Made by a program: the position numbers and the translations under genes. From positions 1-7,538 of the forward strand of contig CAUFAM010000049.1 of NCBI GenBank assembly GCA_959022875.1: a stretch of DNA of 7,538 nucleotides, written 5' to 3'. Positions 1 through 6,139 of this stretch are shown in pieces (the first letter of the stretch is position 1; every line of letters begins with the position of its first letter). The notes under the pieces are model-generated. The model made no database searches. It saw only the letters and a program-made list of their open reading frames with translations, and was not told the origin of the DNA. The stretch is from an uncultured Oscillospiraceae bacterium. GTDB lineage: Bacteria > Bacillota > Clostridia > Oscillospirales > Oscillospiraceae.

Positions 1-29
1 CCGAGACTGCCAAGAAGGCCCTGGCCTGA
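1..29 (+). CDS. 3' end of an unidentified gene (partial)
   Basis: An open frame enters from the left edge and stops at TGA 27-29, giving the visible C-terminal residues ETAKKALA. The short lysine/alanine-rich tail looks like the end of a helix but is far too short to identify. The call rests mainly on position: a strong intrinsic terminator begins about 20 bases after this stop, as expected for the last gene of an upstream transcription unit. Another reading is that the true upstream stop lies in a different frame. Confidence 0.5.
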
Positions 30-50
30 GGCTGATTTCATTATTTATGT

Positions 51-85
51 TCCCGGCGCCTTTCCGGCGCCGGGATTTTTGTTTT
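51..85 (+). terminator. Intrinsic terminator of the upstream gene
   Basis: CCCGGCGCC (52-60) and GGCGCCGGG (66-74) form a perfect GC-rich stem around the loop TTTCC; T51-A75 adds a tenth pair. TTTTTGTTTT (76-85) follows directly. It ends the transcript of the gene stopping at 29 and insulates the two-component operon. The open reading frame of the sensor kinase extends back through this hairpin to an ATG at 47, which therefore cannot be the real start. Confidence 0.9.
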
Positions 86-88
86 CTC

Positions 89-117
89 TTGCGAAACCCG
101 TTTTTTTCCCTTATCAT
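89..117 (+). promoter_or_regulatory. Sigma-A type promoter of the two-component operon
   Basis: TTGCGA (89-94, four of six matches to TTGACA) and TATCAT (112-117, five of six matches to TATAAT) are separated by exactly 17 bases that include a run of seven T. Transcription would start near 123-125, after the upstream terminator and before the Shine-Dalgarno sequence at 133-140, leaving a leader of about 20 bases. The ATG at 116-118 lies partly inside the -10 element, so it would not be in this transcript. Confidence 0.65.
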
Positions 118-132
118 GGAAGAAAGAACCCT

Positions 133-140
133 AGGAAAGG
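133..140 (+). promoter_or_regulatory. Ribosome binding site that decides the kinase start
   Basis: AGGAAAGG sits upstream of GTG 143-145; AGGA (133-136) is 6 bases from the start codon. The in-frame ATG at 116 has only a pyrimidine-rich stretch in front of it and no Shine-Dalgarno sequence. Together with the promoter overlapping 116, this favours GTG 143. Confidence 0.6.
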
Positions 141-142
141 CG

Positions 143-1468
143 GTGGAGAAACTGGATCTGCCTCAGTTTAATCTGTTTTCCCTGTTTCATTTAAAATCCC
201 ACCAGCGCCAGCTGCTCATCGGACTGCTGGTAGCTCTGTCTGGGCAGCTCTACCTGTCCGTGTGGGCAGAGGGCTTTCGGGTCTCCGCCGCGGTCATTCT
301 CTATCCCGCCCTGCTGGTCACCATCATGCGCGACAGCCACCGCCCCAGCACGGGGCTAATAACCGGAGGGTGCGTTATCCTCGTCCGTACGGCCATCGAC
401 CTGTTTCAGGGCATCGATGTGCTGCGGGCGCTGCTGCTGGAATATCCCGGCGGGGTATTCTACCTCTGTTACGATGCCCTCCTATGCCTGTTGGTACGGG
501 ACCGGCGCAACGTCCCCCCCCTGAAACTCTGGGCGGTTTTCATGGCGTGCGATCTCATTTCCAACTCCGTCAACCTGCTGCTCTCCAGCCACCTGCATCC
601 CCAGGCGGCTGCCTTTCCCCCTGCCCTCTCCCTGGCCGGGCTGGCCGTGGCCCGCTCTTTCACCGCCTGTGCCATTTTGTGGGTCTCCAAAAGCTACCGG
701 CAGCTGCTCATCCGGGAGGAACACGAACGCCGCTACCGCCGGCTGTTTCTCATGACCGCCAGTCTGAAAACAGAGCTCTACTTTCTAAAAAAAGACGCCG
801 AGGACATCGAAGGGGTCATGTCCAACGCCTACCGGCTCTATGAGCGTCTGGAGGGGCAGAGCGACCCGGAGCTGGCCTCCCTGGCCCTGTCCATCGCCCG
901 TGACGTACACGAGGTGAAAAAGGACAACCTGCGGATTATCCGGGGGCTGGAGGAAAACGTGGCCGGGGCCTATGACCACCAGGATATGTCCCTTCAGGAT
1001 CTGATAAACATTTTGGAAATCTCCACCCGGCAGTTCCTCGGCCAGCAGCGGGCGGACATCCGTCTGGAGTGCCGCTGTCAGGAGGATCTCCGGATCCACG
1101 AGCACTACCGCCTGCTCTCCATTCTCAAAAATCTGGTGACCAATGCCGTGGAGGCCATTCAGGCGGGAACAGGCCGGGGCTGTGTCCGGGTGGAAACCAA
1201 AACCGAGGGAGAGGATTTTCTGCTTCTCGTCTCGGATGACGGTCCGGGCATTCCCCCCAGGGCCATCAAAATGCTGTTTCAGGTGGGGTATTCCACCAAA
1301 TTCAACGCCGCCACCGGGGATATGAACCGCGGGGTAGGGCTGCCCGCTGTGCAGTACATTGTGGAGGAGCTGGGCGGCTCCATCCAGGTGGACTCCCAGC
1401 CCGGCCAGGGCACCGTCTTTCAGATTCGGCTTCCCCTGGCCGCCATTACAGGAGGTGACAAGGCATGA
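143..1468 (+). CDS. Membrane sensor histidine kinase, GlnK-like partner of a YcbB-type regulator
   Basis: This is the sensor of a two-component system; it would autophosphorylate and pass phosphate to the regulator that overlaps it. The 441-residue product has about six hydrophobic segments between residues 23 and 182, then a cytoplasmic helical linker and a kinase core. The likely phospho-acceptor is His256, in DVHEVKKDNLR. The GHKL ATPase domain is clear: N-box around Asn330/Asn334 (LKNLVTNAVEA), G1 box DDGPGI at 365-370, and G2 box RGVGL at 396-400 followed by a typical kinase C-terminus. No PAS, HAMP or large extracellular domain is visible, so the signal is probably read by the membrane helices or by a partner such as the transporter. 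GTG 143 is chosen over ATG 116 because 116 lies in the -10 element and lacks a ribosome binding site. TGA 1466-1468 overlaps the next ATG. Kinase function is firm; the GlnK-like role is inferred from the regulator and from gltS downstream. Confidence 0.88.
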   Translation: MEKLDLPQFNLFSLFHLKSHQRQLLIGLLVALSGQLYLSVWAEGFRVSAAVILYPALLVTIMRDSHRPSTGLITGGCVILVRTAIDLFQGIDVLRALLLEYPGGVFYLCYDALLCLLVRDRRNVPPLKLWAVFMACDLISNSVNLLLSSHLHPQAAAFPPALSLAGLAVARSFTACAILWVSKSYRQLLIREEHERRYRRLFLMTASLKTELYFLKKDAEDIEGVMSNAYRLYERLEGQSDPELASLALSIARDVHEVKKDNLRIIRGLEENVAGAYDHQDMSLQDLINILEISTRQFLGQQRADIRLECRCQEDLRIHEHYRLLSILKNLVTNAVEAIQAGTGRGCVRVETKTEGEDFLLLVSDDGPGIPPRAIKMLFQVGYSTKFNAATGDMNRGVGLPAVQYIVEELGGSIQVDSQPGQGTVFQIRLPLAAITGGDKA

Positions 1469-2304
1469 GAATTTATATCATTGAGGACGACCTGTCCGTC
1501 ATCGGAATTCTGGAGGACATTGTGGAGGGCTGCGGCCTGGGCACCATCTGCGGCGACACCGGAGACGGCCCGCCCGACCTGCCCCAGATTCTCGCCCTTG
1601 ACCCCGACCTCATTCTTATTGACCTGCTTATGCCGGAAAAGGACGGCATCCAGGTGGTGCGGGAGCTGCGGGAGATGGGCTCGGAGGCCAAATTCATTAT
1701 GATCTCCCAGGTGTCTTCCAAAGAGATGATTGCCAAGGCCTATACCGCCGGCATCTCCTTTTTCATCCAAAAGCCCATCAACCTCATCGAAGTGCGCCAG
1801 GTCATCACCACCGTCAAAACCCAGATCGAAAACGAGCGGGCCTTAAAGACCATACAGGGGGTCTTTGCCGGACGGGATGCCGCCGCGCCTCAGCCCGCCC
1901 CAGCCTCCGACTACCGGCTCAAGCGTCTGAAGTACATTTTGGGCCAGCTGGGCATGGCGGGAGAAAAGGGTGCCAAGGACATTATGGACCTGTGCGCCCT
2001 GCTGCTGCAGGAGGGCGGCAGCGCCTCCCAGATCCCAGTCTCTACCCTGTGTACCCGCCTGCCGGGCCCTCCCAAGACCATCGAGCAGCGGGCCCGGCGA
2101 GCGGTGGACCGCTGTCTGAGCCACATGGCCAGTCTGGGCCTGGAGGACTACAACAACGAGGTATTTCTCCGCTATGCCGCCCGGCTCTTCCCCTTCCAAG
2201 AGGTGCGGGCCGAGATGGCCTTCCAGCAGGGCAAGGGCCAGCATGGCAAGGCCAGTCTCAAAAAATTTCTGGATGGCCTGGTCCTCCTGCTGGAGGAGGA
2301 GTGA
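1465..2304 (+). CDS. Response regulator with YcbB/GlnL-type DNA-binding domain
   Basis: The 279-residue regulator has an N-terminal receiver domain (about 1-120): acidic pocket Asp8/Asp9, phospho-acceptor Asp53 in LIDLLMP, Ser81 at the switch position, and Lys103 in the KP motif. After an Ala/Pro-rich linker (about 137-148), residues 150-255 resemble the YcbB domain of Bacillus GlnL: KYILGQLGMAGEKGAKDI near the start, then IEQRARRAVDRCL and the NEVFLRYAARLFPFQEV region. This domain binds DNA and is unlike the common OmpR, NarL or NtrC output domains. In B. subtilis GlnL with kinase GlnK induces glutaminase and glutamine transporter genes. Here the gene is translationally coupled to the kinase (ATGA overlap, AGGAGG 9 bases upstream) and lies 342 bases before a glutamate symporter gene, its probable target. 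The family assignment is from remembered sequence similarity; the target is inferred. Confidence 0.87.
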   Translation: MRIYIIEDDLSVIGILEDIVEGCGLGTICGDTGDGPPDLPQILALDPDLILIDLLMPEKDGIQVVRELREMGSEAKFIMISQVSSKEMIAKAYTAGISFFIQKPINLIEVRQVITTVKTQIENERALKTIQGVFAGRDAAAPQPAPASDYRLKRLKYILGQLGMAGEKGAKDIMDLCALLLQEGGSASQIPVSTLCTRLPGPPKTIEQRARRAVDRCLSHMASLGLEDYNNEVFLRYAARLFPFQEVRAEMAFQQGKGQHGKASLKKFLDGLVLLLEEE

Positions 2305-2332
2305 GGGCTTTCTCCAAACCAGTTTTCCCAAA

Positions 2333-2371
2333 AAGGCTTCCAAACCCCATGGTTTGGAAGCCTTCGTTTTT
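2333..2371 (+). terminator. Intrinsic terminator of the two-component operon
   Basis: AAGGCTTCCAAACC (2333-2346) pairs perfectly over 14 bp with GGTTTGGAAGCCTT (2351-2364) across a CCAT loop, followed by CG and TTTTT (2367-2371). It lies 28 bases after the regulator stop codon. It implies that gltS is transcribed from its own promoter and not by simple read-through. Confidence 0.92.
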
Positions 2372-2435
2372 CTTCATATACCCATTCATTTCCTTCATCG
2401 CTTTCTTTCGCCATCGATTTTTTACCGTTTTGCAC

Positions 2436-2456
2436 TTTTCTTTTGTGGAAAGAAAA
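2436..2456. repeat. Perfect A/T dyad in the gltS upstream region
   Basis: TTTTCTTT (2436-2443) and AAAGAAAA (2449-2456) are perfect inverted arms around TGTGG. Overlapping this, TTTTGT (2441-2446) and its complement ACAAAA (2456-2461) form a second inverted pair 9 bases apart. It could be an operator, an activator site, or the remnant of a dispersed palindromic repeat. A terminator role is unlikely because the stem has almost no GC. Confidence 0.4.
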
Positions 2457-2468
2457 CAAAAACTAAGA

Positions 2469-2553
2469 AATCCCTTTGTTATGTTAAGAGAAGTTTTTTC
2501 TCTGCTGTCGGAATCTGAAGTTTTTTGATGGTGGCAGGTTACAATCCCTTTGT
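2469..2553 (+). repeat. 11-bp direct repeat, two copies 74 bp apart
   Basis: AATCCCTTTGT occurs at 2469-2479 and again at 2543-2553, followed by TATG and AATG respectively. The start-to-start distance of 74 bp is close to seven helical turns, so both copies would lie on the same face of the DNA. This suits two sites bound by one regulator, but chance cannot be excluded in an AT-rich stretch. Confidence 0.45.
2540..2545 (+). promoter_or_regulatory. Possible -10 element for gltS
   Basis: TACAAT matches TATAAT in five of six positions and would give a start near 2552, about 95 bases before the gltS ATG. No acceptable -35 lies 16-19 bases upstream (GAAGTT and neighbours), so if this is the promoter it probably needs an activator. 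The second copy of the direct repeat begins inside this element. Low confidence. Confidence 0.25.
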
Positions 2554-2560
2554 AATGAGG

Positions 2561-2576
2561 GCCGCGACAGCGCGGC
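2561..2576 (+). other. GC-rich hairpin in the gltS leader
   Basis: GCCGCG (2561-2566) pairs with CGCGGC (2571-2576) around ACAG. There is no T-run after it, so it is not a terminator. It may stabilise the 5' end of the leader or be part of a protein site. Confidence 0.4.
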
Positions 2577-2584
2577 ACACCCGT

Positions 2585-2613
2585 TTCCGGCGGAAATTGG
2601 CGAGTCGCCGGAA
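2585..2613 (+). other. Second leader hairpin with two alternative pairings
   Basis: TTCCGGCG (2585-2592) can pair with CGCCGGAA (2606-2613). The same right-hand arm can instead pair with GGCG (2599-2602) through CGCC (2606-2609) in a tighter hairpin. No T-run follows, and the ribosome binding site at 2634 stays outside both forms. I recognise no riboswitch class here. Confidence 0.4.
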
Positions 2614-2646
2614 GCTTAATTCGTGGAGAAAGAAGGAGAGATATCA

Positions 2647-3891
2647 ATGTTAGAACTAACGCTTAACATGTATCAGACCGCGGCCATTGCTATGCTGCTG
2701 TTTGTGGTGGGCCGCTTCCTCACCACCCGCATTGCATTTTTGAAAAAGTGCTGTATCCCTGCCCCGGTGGTAGGCGGTCTGATTTTTGCCATCGCCCATC
2801 TGGCCCTGCGCATGGCGGGCGTGGTACAGTTTACCTTTGACTCCAATGTGAAGGACTTCTTTATGACCCTGTTCTTCACCAGCGTAGGCTATACCGCCTG
2901 CTTCCGTCTGCTGAAGAAGGGCGGCAAGAAGGTGGTCACCTTCCTGCTGGTGGCCATTGTCATGGTGTTCCTCCAGAATATTGTCAGCTCCGTACTGGCC
3001 GGGGTCTTCCAGTGGGATCTGCGACTGGGCCTGTGCACCGGCTCCATCCCCATGGTGGGCGGACACGGCACTGCCGGCTCCTACGGTCCCATGATGGAAA
3101 AGGATCTGCAAATTGCCTCCGCCAACGCTATTGCCGTGGCTGCCGCCACCTATGGTCTGGTGGCCGGTTCCCTCATGGGCGGCCCCACCGCCCGGAGCAT
3201 CATCAACCGCTTCGGTCTGAAGTCCACTGAAAATTCCACCGAGCTCATGGAGATGGCCGACGAGTCCGCCGAGGACAAGGCCAAGGCCGAACGCGTAGAT
3301 GCCGAGTCCTTTACCAACGCCGCCATTTTGCTCATTGTGGCCTCCGGTCTGGGCACCCTGCTCACCATGGCGCTGAACAACATCCACATCCAGATCGGCA
3401 ACTTTGAGTTCAACTTCACCTTCCCCACCTACATCGGCGCCATGCTCATCGCCGCTGTCATCCGCAACTTCTGCGACGCCCGCCGCATTGTCCTGCCCGC
3501 CAAGGCGCTGGATCTGTGGGGCAACGTGTCTCTGTCCATCTTCCTGGCCATCGCCCTGATGTCCGTGGCTCTGTGGGATCTGGCCAAGGTGGCCGGCCCC
3601 ATGAGCGTCATGCTCCTGGCTCAGACCGTCATGATGTTCCTCTTCGCCCGCTTTGTGGTCTACAACATCATGGGCCGGGACTATGAGGCCGCCGTGATGA
3701 CCGCCGCCTTCTGCGGCTTCGGCATGGGCGCCACGCCCAACGCCATGGCCAACATGCAGGCCGTGACCAAGCAGTACGGCCCCGCTCCCCAGGCCTACTT
3801 CATCGTACCTCTGGTGGGCTCCCTGTTCATTGACTTCTTCAACGGCCTCATCATCACAGGCTTCCTGAACGTCCTGCCCCTTTTTGGCTAA
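2647..3891 (+). CDS. gltS: Sodium/glutamate symporter GltS
   Basis: The product is a 414-residue integral membrane protein that imports glutamate together with sodium; E. coli GltS is about 401 residues. It is hydrophobic throughout, apart from a charged cytoplasmic loop at about 191-220. Both GltS signature regions are present, one in each inverted half: GSIPMVGGHGTAGSYG around 132-147 and GFGMGATPNAMANMQAVTK around 357-375, followed by the conserved YFIVPLVGSLFIDFFN. ATG 2647 is chosen because AGGAG (2634-2638) lies 8 bases upstream; an in-frame GTG at 2623 has no such site. The gene stands alone between the terminator at 2371 and the shared terminator at 3902-3933. The GlnL-type two-component system just upstream probably regulates it (inferred from position). 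Substrate specificity is assigned by family only. Confidence 0.93.
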   Translation: MLELTLNMYQTAAIAMLLFVVGRFLTTRIAFLKKCCIPAPVVGGLIFAIAHLALRMAGVVQFTFDSNVKDFFMTLFFTSVGYTACFRLLKKGGKKVVTFLLVAIVMVFLQNIVSSVLAGVFQWDLRLGLCTGSIPMVGGHGTAGSYGPMMEKDLQIASANAIAVAAATYGLVAGSLMGGPTARSIINRFGLKSTENSTELMEMADESAEDKAKAERVDAESFTNAAILLIVASGLGTLLTMALNNIHIQIGNFEFNFTFPTYIGAMLIAAVIRNFCDARRIVLPAKALDLWGNVSLSIFLAIALMSVALWDLAKVAGPMSVMLLAQTVMMFLFARFVVYNIMGRDYEAAVMTAAFCGFGMGATPNAMANMQAVTKQYGPAPQAYFIVPLVGSLFIDFFNGLIITGFLNVLPLFG

Positions 3892-3901
3892 GCACCAAAT
3901 C

Positions 3902-3933
3902 AAAAGGCCCGCCCCAATTGGGGCGGGCCTTTT
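3902..3933. terminator. Bidirectional terminator between gltS and queH
   Basis: AAAAGGCCCGCCCC (3902-3915) pairs perfectly with GGGGCGGGCCTTTT (3920-3933) around AATT. On the + strand the stem ends in TTTT then GTATTTATTT, ten bases after the gltS stop. On the - strand it ends in TTTT then GATTT, four bases after the queH stop. It can therefore end both convergent transcripts. Confidence 0.92.
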
Positions 3934-3937
3934 GTAT

Positions 3938-4513
3938 TTATTTGGCTTTCTCCTGCTCCAGCCGCCTGGCGGCCTTTTTCCGCTTGGCGGCCATATAGCG
4001 GTCCTCCTCGCTGAAAATACAGCCGCAGTACTTCTGCATATAAAATCCATGCTCCCGGGCAAAGGCCTGGCCGTCCTGAAAGAGGGGGCGGAAGTCCCGG
4101 TACAGGAACTCCACGCCGTACTTCTCTCCCATCTCCCGGGCCACGGCGGCAATGGTCTCATGGCGCTGATAGGGGGAAATGAGCAGGGAGGTGGTAAAGC
4201 TGTCGTAGCCGTTTTCCGCGGCGTACCGGGCTGTCTCCTCCATCCGTACCCGGTAGCAGTAGGCACAGCGCCCGTCGATGTTCCCGGCCACGGCAGTAAT
4301 GAAGGAGCGCAAGTCATAGGAGCCGCCGATGATCAGCTTCATTCCGATCTCCTTGGCATACTCCTCCAGGGTATGCTTTCGGGCTTGGTATTCGGTATAG
4401 GGGTGGATGTTGGGATTAAACCAAAAGCCCGCCACCTGGATTCCCTCCTCCCGCAGCTGGGCGATGGGGCGGTTGGCACAGGGGGCACAGCAGATATGCA
4501 TGAGGGTGTTCAT
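3938..4513 (-). CDS. queH: Epoxyqueuosine reductase QueH
   Basis: QueH catalyses the last step of queuosine synthesis in tRNA, reducing epoxyqueuosine to queuosine at the wobble position of tRNAs with GUN anticodons; it is unrelated in sequence to the cobalamin-dependent QueG. The 191-residue protein has the family cysteine pattern: Cys8-Cys9 in HICCAPC and Cys83/Cys86 in CAYCY, expected to bind the iron-sulfur cluster, plus Cys163/Cys165 in KYCGC, the expected redox pair. Other conserved stretches are FWFNPNIHPYTEY and TTSLLISPYQ. The C-terminus (about 172-191) is a highly charged Lys/Arg/Glu tail. ATG 4513 overlaps the stop of the SLOG gene (ATGA), with GGAGGA in that gene's last codons as ribosome binding site, so translation is probably coupled. 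It is the last gene of the - strand operon. No other queuosine genes are in the window. Confidence 0.95.
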   Translation of the reverse strand: MNTLMHICCAPCANRPIAQLREEGIQVAGFWFNPNIHPYTEYQARKHTLEEYAKEIGMKLIIGGSYDLRSFITAVAGNIDGRCAYCYRVRMEETARYAAENGYDSFTTSLLISPYQRHETIAAVAREMGEKYGVEFLYRDFRPLFQDGQAFAREHGFYMQKYCGCIFSEEDRYMAAKRKKAARRLEQEKAK

Positions 4514-5022
4514 ACTTCTTCCTCCGGGGTCAGAATGTCGGTCTCCAGCTTTTTTCTTAATGCGTAAGCCAGGGTCTGGGCCGTGCCCCCCTTGGGCTCC
4601 CCATTATAGAGGGCGATGATCCGGGCGGAGCGGTCGGCCATATAGCGGTTTCGCCGCATCATGCAGTAGCGGTCGTAGTGGTGCTGCACCAGCGTCTCAT
4701 AATTGCACTGGTCCAAAATGGCCCAGTAACGCGCCTTTTCCTCCGCCGTCCAGCTGTCCGCCTGATTCTCACAGGGGCGCACTCCCTCCAGGGTAACCTC
4801 CGGCCGCCGCTCCCGCAGCTCCAGCACCGCCTGGGCAAAGTAGAGGTCGCTGCCCTTGGCCATACCGCACATAAAATGCCGGTATCCCGCCCCATAGGCC
4901 CGCTCCAGGGCCTGGGCAATCTGTTCCTTGGCCCTTACGCAGCGGGGGTCGTCCTCATGGTATCCCCAGGGCAGCTTATCCGGCCGGTGTCCGGTAAAGC
5001 AGCAGGTGGTGGAACGTTCCAT
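4510..5022 (-). CDS. SLOG-family protein (DUF1273, YpsA-like)
   Basis: This 170-residue protein belongs to the SLOG superfamily, Rossmann-like folds thought to bind nucleotides or related ligands and related to DprA and LOG proteins. Recognisable motifs are CCFTGHRPDKLPWG (7-20), the glycine-rich GMAKGSDLYFAQAVLELR (53-70), the basic CMMRRNRYMADRS (120-132) and ALYNGEPKGGTAQTLAYA (137-154), where GGT is the usual phosphate-binding type loop. YpsA in B. subtilis has been linked to cell division, but DUF1273 biochemistry is not settled and I assign none here. ATG 5022 is chosen because AGGAGG lies 8 bases upstream; a longer frame to 5070 would overlap the peptidase gene and add a charged, unconserved leader. 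The stop overlaps the queH start by four bases. A nucleotide-related role alongside the tRNA-modification gene is possible but unproven. Confidence 0.85.
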   Translation of the reverse strand: MERSTTCCFTGHRPDKLPWGYHEDDPRCVRAKEQIAQALERAYGAGYRHFMCGMAKGSDLYFAQAVLELRERRPEVTLEGVRPCENQADSWTAEEKARYWAILDQCNYETLVQHHYDRYCMMRRNRYMADRSARIIALYNGEPKGGTAQTLAYALRKKLETDILTPEEEV

Positions 5023-5059
5023 AGCAGCTTCCTCCTTTCGCTTCTCTGTGTCCCGCCGC

Positions 5060-6124
5060 TTACAGGACAATCAAATCCTTGGGAGAACGGGTAATGTCCT
5101 CACAGCCGTTTTCCGTCAAAATCAGCACATCCTCAATGCGCACGCCAAAGCGGCCGGGCAGATACACGCCGGGCTCCGCGGAAATCACCGCGCCCACGGG
5201 CAGAATTCGCTGCTCACTGGGGGCGGCATTGGGGGACTCATGAATATCCAGGCCCAGGGAGTGGCCGAAGCTGTGGGTAAAGTACTCCCCATATCCGGCC
5301 TCCTGAAGGCAGCGCCGGGCCGCCTCGTCCACCTCCCGGCCGGTCACTCCCCCACGGGCGGCGTTGATCCCCGCCTTCTGGGCACTGAGGACGGCGGCAT
5401 AGACCTCCTCCATCTCTTGAGTGGGCTGGCCCAGGGCCACGGTGCGGGTCATATCCGAGCAGTAGCCCTGAACCTTGCAGCCAAAATCCATCGTAATGAA
5501 CATTCCCGTGTCCACTACCTGGTCTCCGGGCACCGCATGGGGCCGGGAACCGTTGGGGCCGGCGGCCACAATGGGATCGAAGGACACCTGCTCTCCCCCG
5601 TGGCGCATAAGCTCGTAGACCAGCCGGGCAGCGATCTCCCGCTCGGTCAATCCGGGACGGATAAAGTTCAAAATGGCCTTAAAGGCCTCGTCGGTGATCT
5701 CCTGGGCCCGGCGCATAATGGCCTGCTCCTCCTCATCCTTGGAGGCTCTCAGGTCATCCAGCAGAGTCTGGGCAGGGGTGAGGATACAGGGCAGCTCCTG
5801 GGCATAGCGCCGGTGGGCATCCACCGTCATCTCCCCGCTCTCAAAGCCTACGTTGTGAAGGCCCTTCTCCTCCAGATAGGCTCTGGCCTGGGCCAGATGG
5901 CCGCTCCCGGCGGTGACCAGGGACACCTGGGCGCCGGTAATCTGCTCCTGGGCGTCCTCGATATAGCGCCCGTCGGTGGTATAGTGGGCCCCGTCCCGGG
6001 AAATCAGGAGCATGCCCTCCCCGTGAAACCCCAGGGCATAGCGCTCCCCGGAGGGGCTGGTAATGAGCATGGCGTCCAGTCCGTACTCGGGCAGCTTGGA
6101 CGCAATTTGGGAAATATGGTTCAT
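5060..6124 (-). CDS. M24 metallopeptidase, Xaa-Pro aminopeptidase-like
   Basis: This is a cytoplasmic dimetal peptidase predicted to remove N-terminal residues preceding proline. The 354-residue protein has the expected two parts: a creatinase-like N-terminal domain (about 1-125, with SGERYALGFHGEG) and the pita-bread catalytic domain. All five metal ligands are visible: Asp213 (MDFG), Asp224 (YCSDMTRT), His288 (HSFGHSLG), Glu317 (SAEPGVY) and Glu331 (RIEDVL); His196 (RPHAVPG) and His295 are likely active-site histidines. The length is usual for the short bacterial PepQ/YqhT-type enzymes. The start is ATG 6124, with AAGGAG (6141-6136) 11 bases upstream and overlapping the stop of the preceding gene; a TTG at 6133 would be only 2 bases from that site. 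The gap to the SLOG gene is 37 bases. Exact peptide specificity cannot be read from sequence. Confidence 0.93.
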   Translation of the reverse strand: MNHISQIASKLPEYGLDAMLITSPSGERYALGFHGEGMLLISRDGAHYTTDGRYIEDAQEQITGAQVSLVTAGSGHLAQARAYLEEKGLHNVGFESGEMTVDAHRRYAQELPCILTPAQTLLDDLRASKDEEEQAIMRRAQEITDEAFKAILNFIRPGLTEREIAARLVYELMRHGGEQVSFDPIVAAGPNGSRPHAVPGDQVVDTGMFITMDFGCKVQGYCSDMTRTVALGQPTQEMEEVYAAVLSAQKAGINAARGGVTGREVDEAARRCLQEAGYGEYFTHSFGHSLGLDIHESPNAAPSEQRILPVGAVISAEPGVYLPGRFGVRIEDVLILTENGCEDITRSPKDLIVL

Positions 6125-6139
6125 ACTTGTCAAGTCTCC

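Larger units (their letters stand above)
2372..2646 (+). promoter_or_regulatory. gltS upstream regulatory region
   Basis: There is no credible gene here. Bases 2372-2530 are much poorer in GC than the flanking genes, and the first part (to about 2446) is mostly pyrimidine on the + strand. The region holds a perfect A/T dyad, an 11-bp direct repeat, a possible -10 element and two GC-rich hairpins, listed separately, and ends with the gltS ribosome binding site AGGAG (2634-2638). Because the upstream operon is terminated at 2371, the gltS promoter and operator must be in this stretch. No sigma-A promoter with a good -35 is visible, which would fit an activator-dependent promoter. That the adjacent regulator binds here is inference. 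Confidence 0.55.

Noticed and set aside
2532..2553. Possible sigma-54 (-24/-12) promoter beginning TGGCAGG upstream of gltS.
   Set aside because: The GG is present but the required GC at the -12 position is missing at the fixed spacing.
2561..2613. Riboswitch or terminator/antiterminator before gltS.
   Set aside because: The hairpins are short, neither is followed by a U-run, the Shine-Dalgarno sequence is not sequestered, and no known riboswitch core is recognisable.
2258..2647. Small open frames on both strands in the regulator-gltS intergenic region.
   Set aside because: They cross a strong terminator, have biased low-complexity translations and lack ribosome binding sites.
2656..4317. 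Long open frame of about 553 codons on the - strand, opposite gltS and running through queH in another frame.
   Set aside because: It runs antisense to a clear GltS and crosses the shared terminator. Its translation is low-complexity Gly/His/Gln-rich, as expected from the complement of GC-biased codons.
5023..5070. Longer start for the SLOG protein.
   Set aside because: It would overlap the peptidase gene and add a charged leader, while ATG 5022 has a well-placed AGGAGG.
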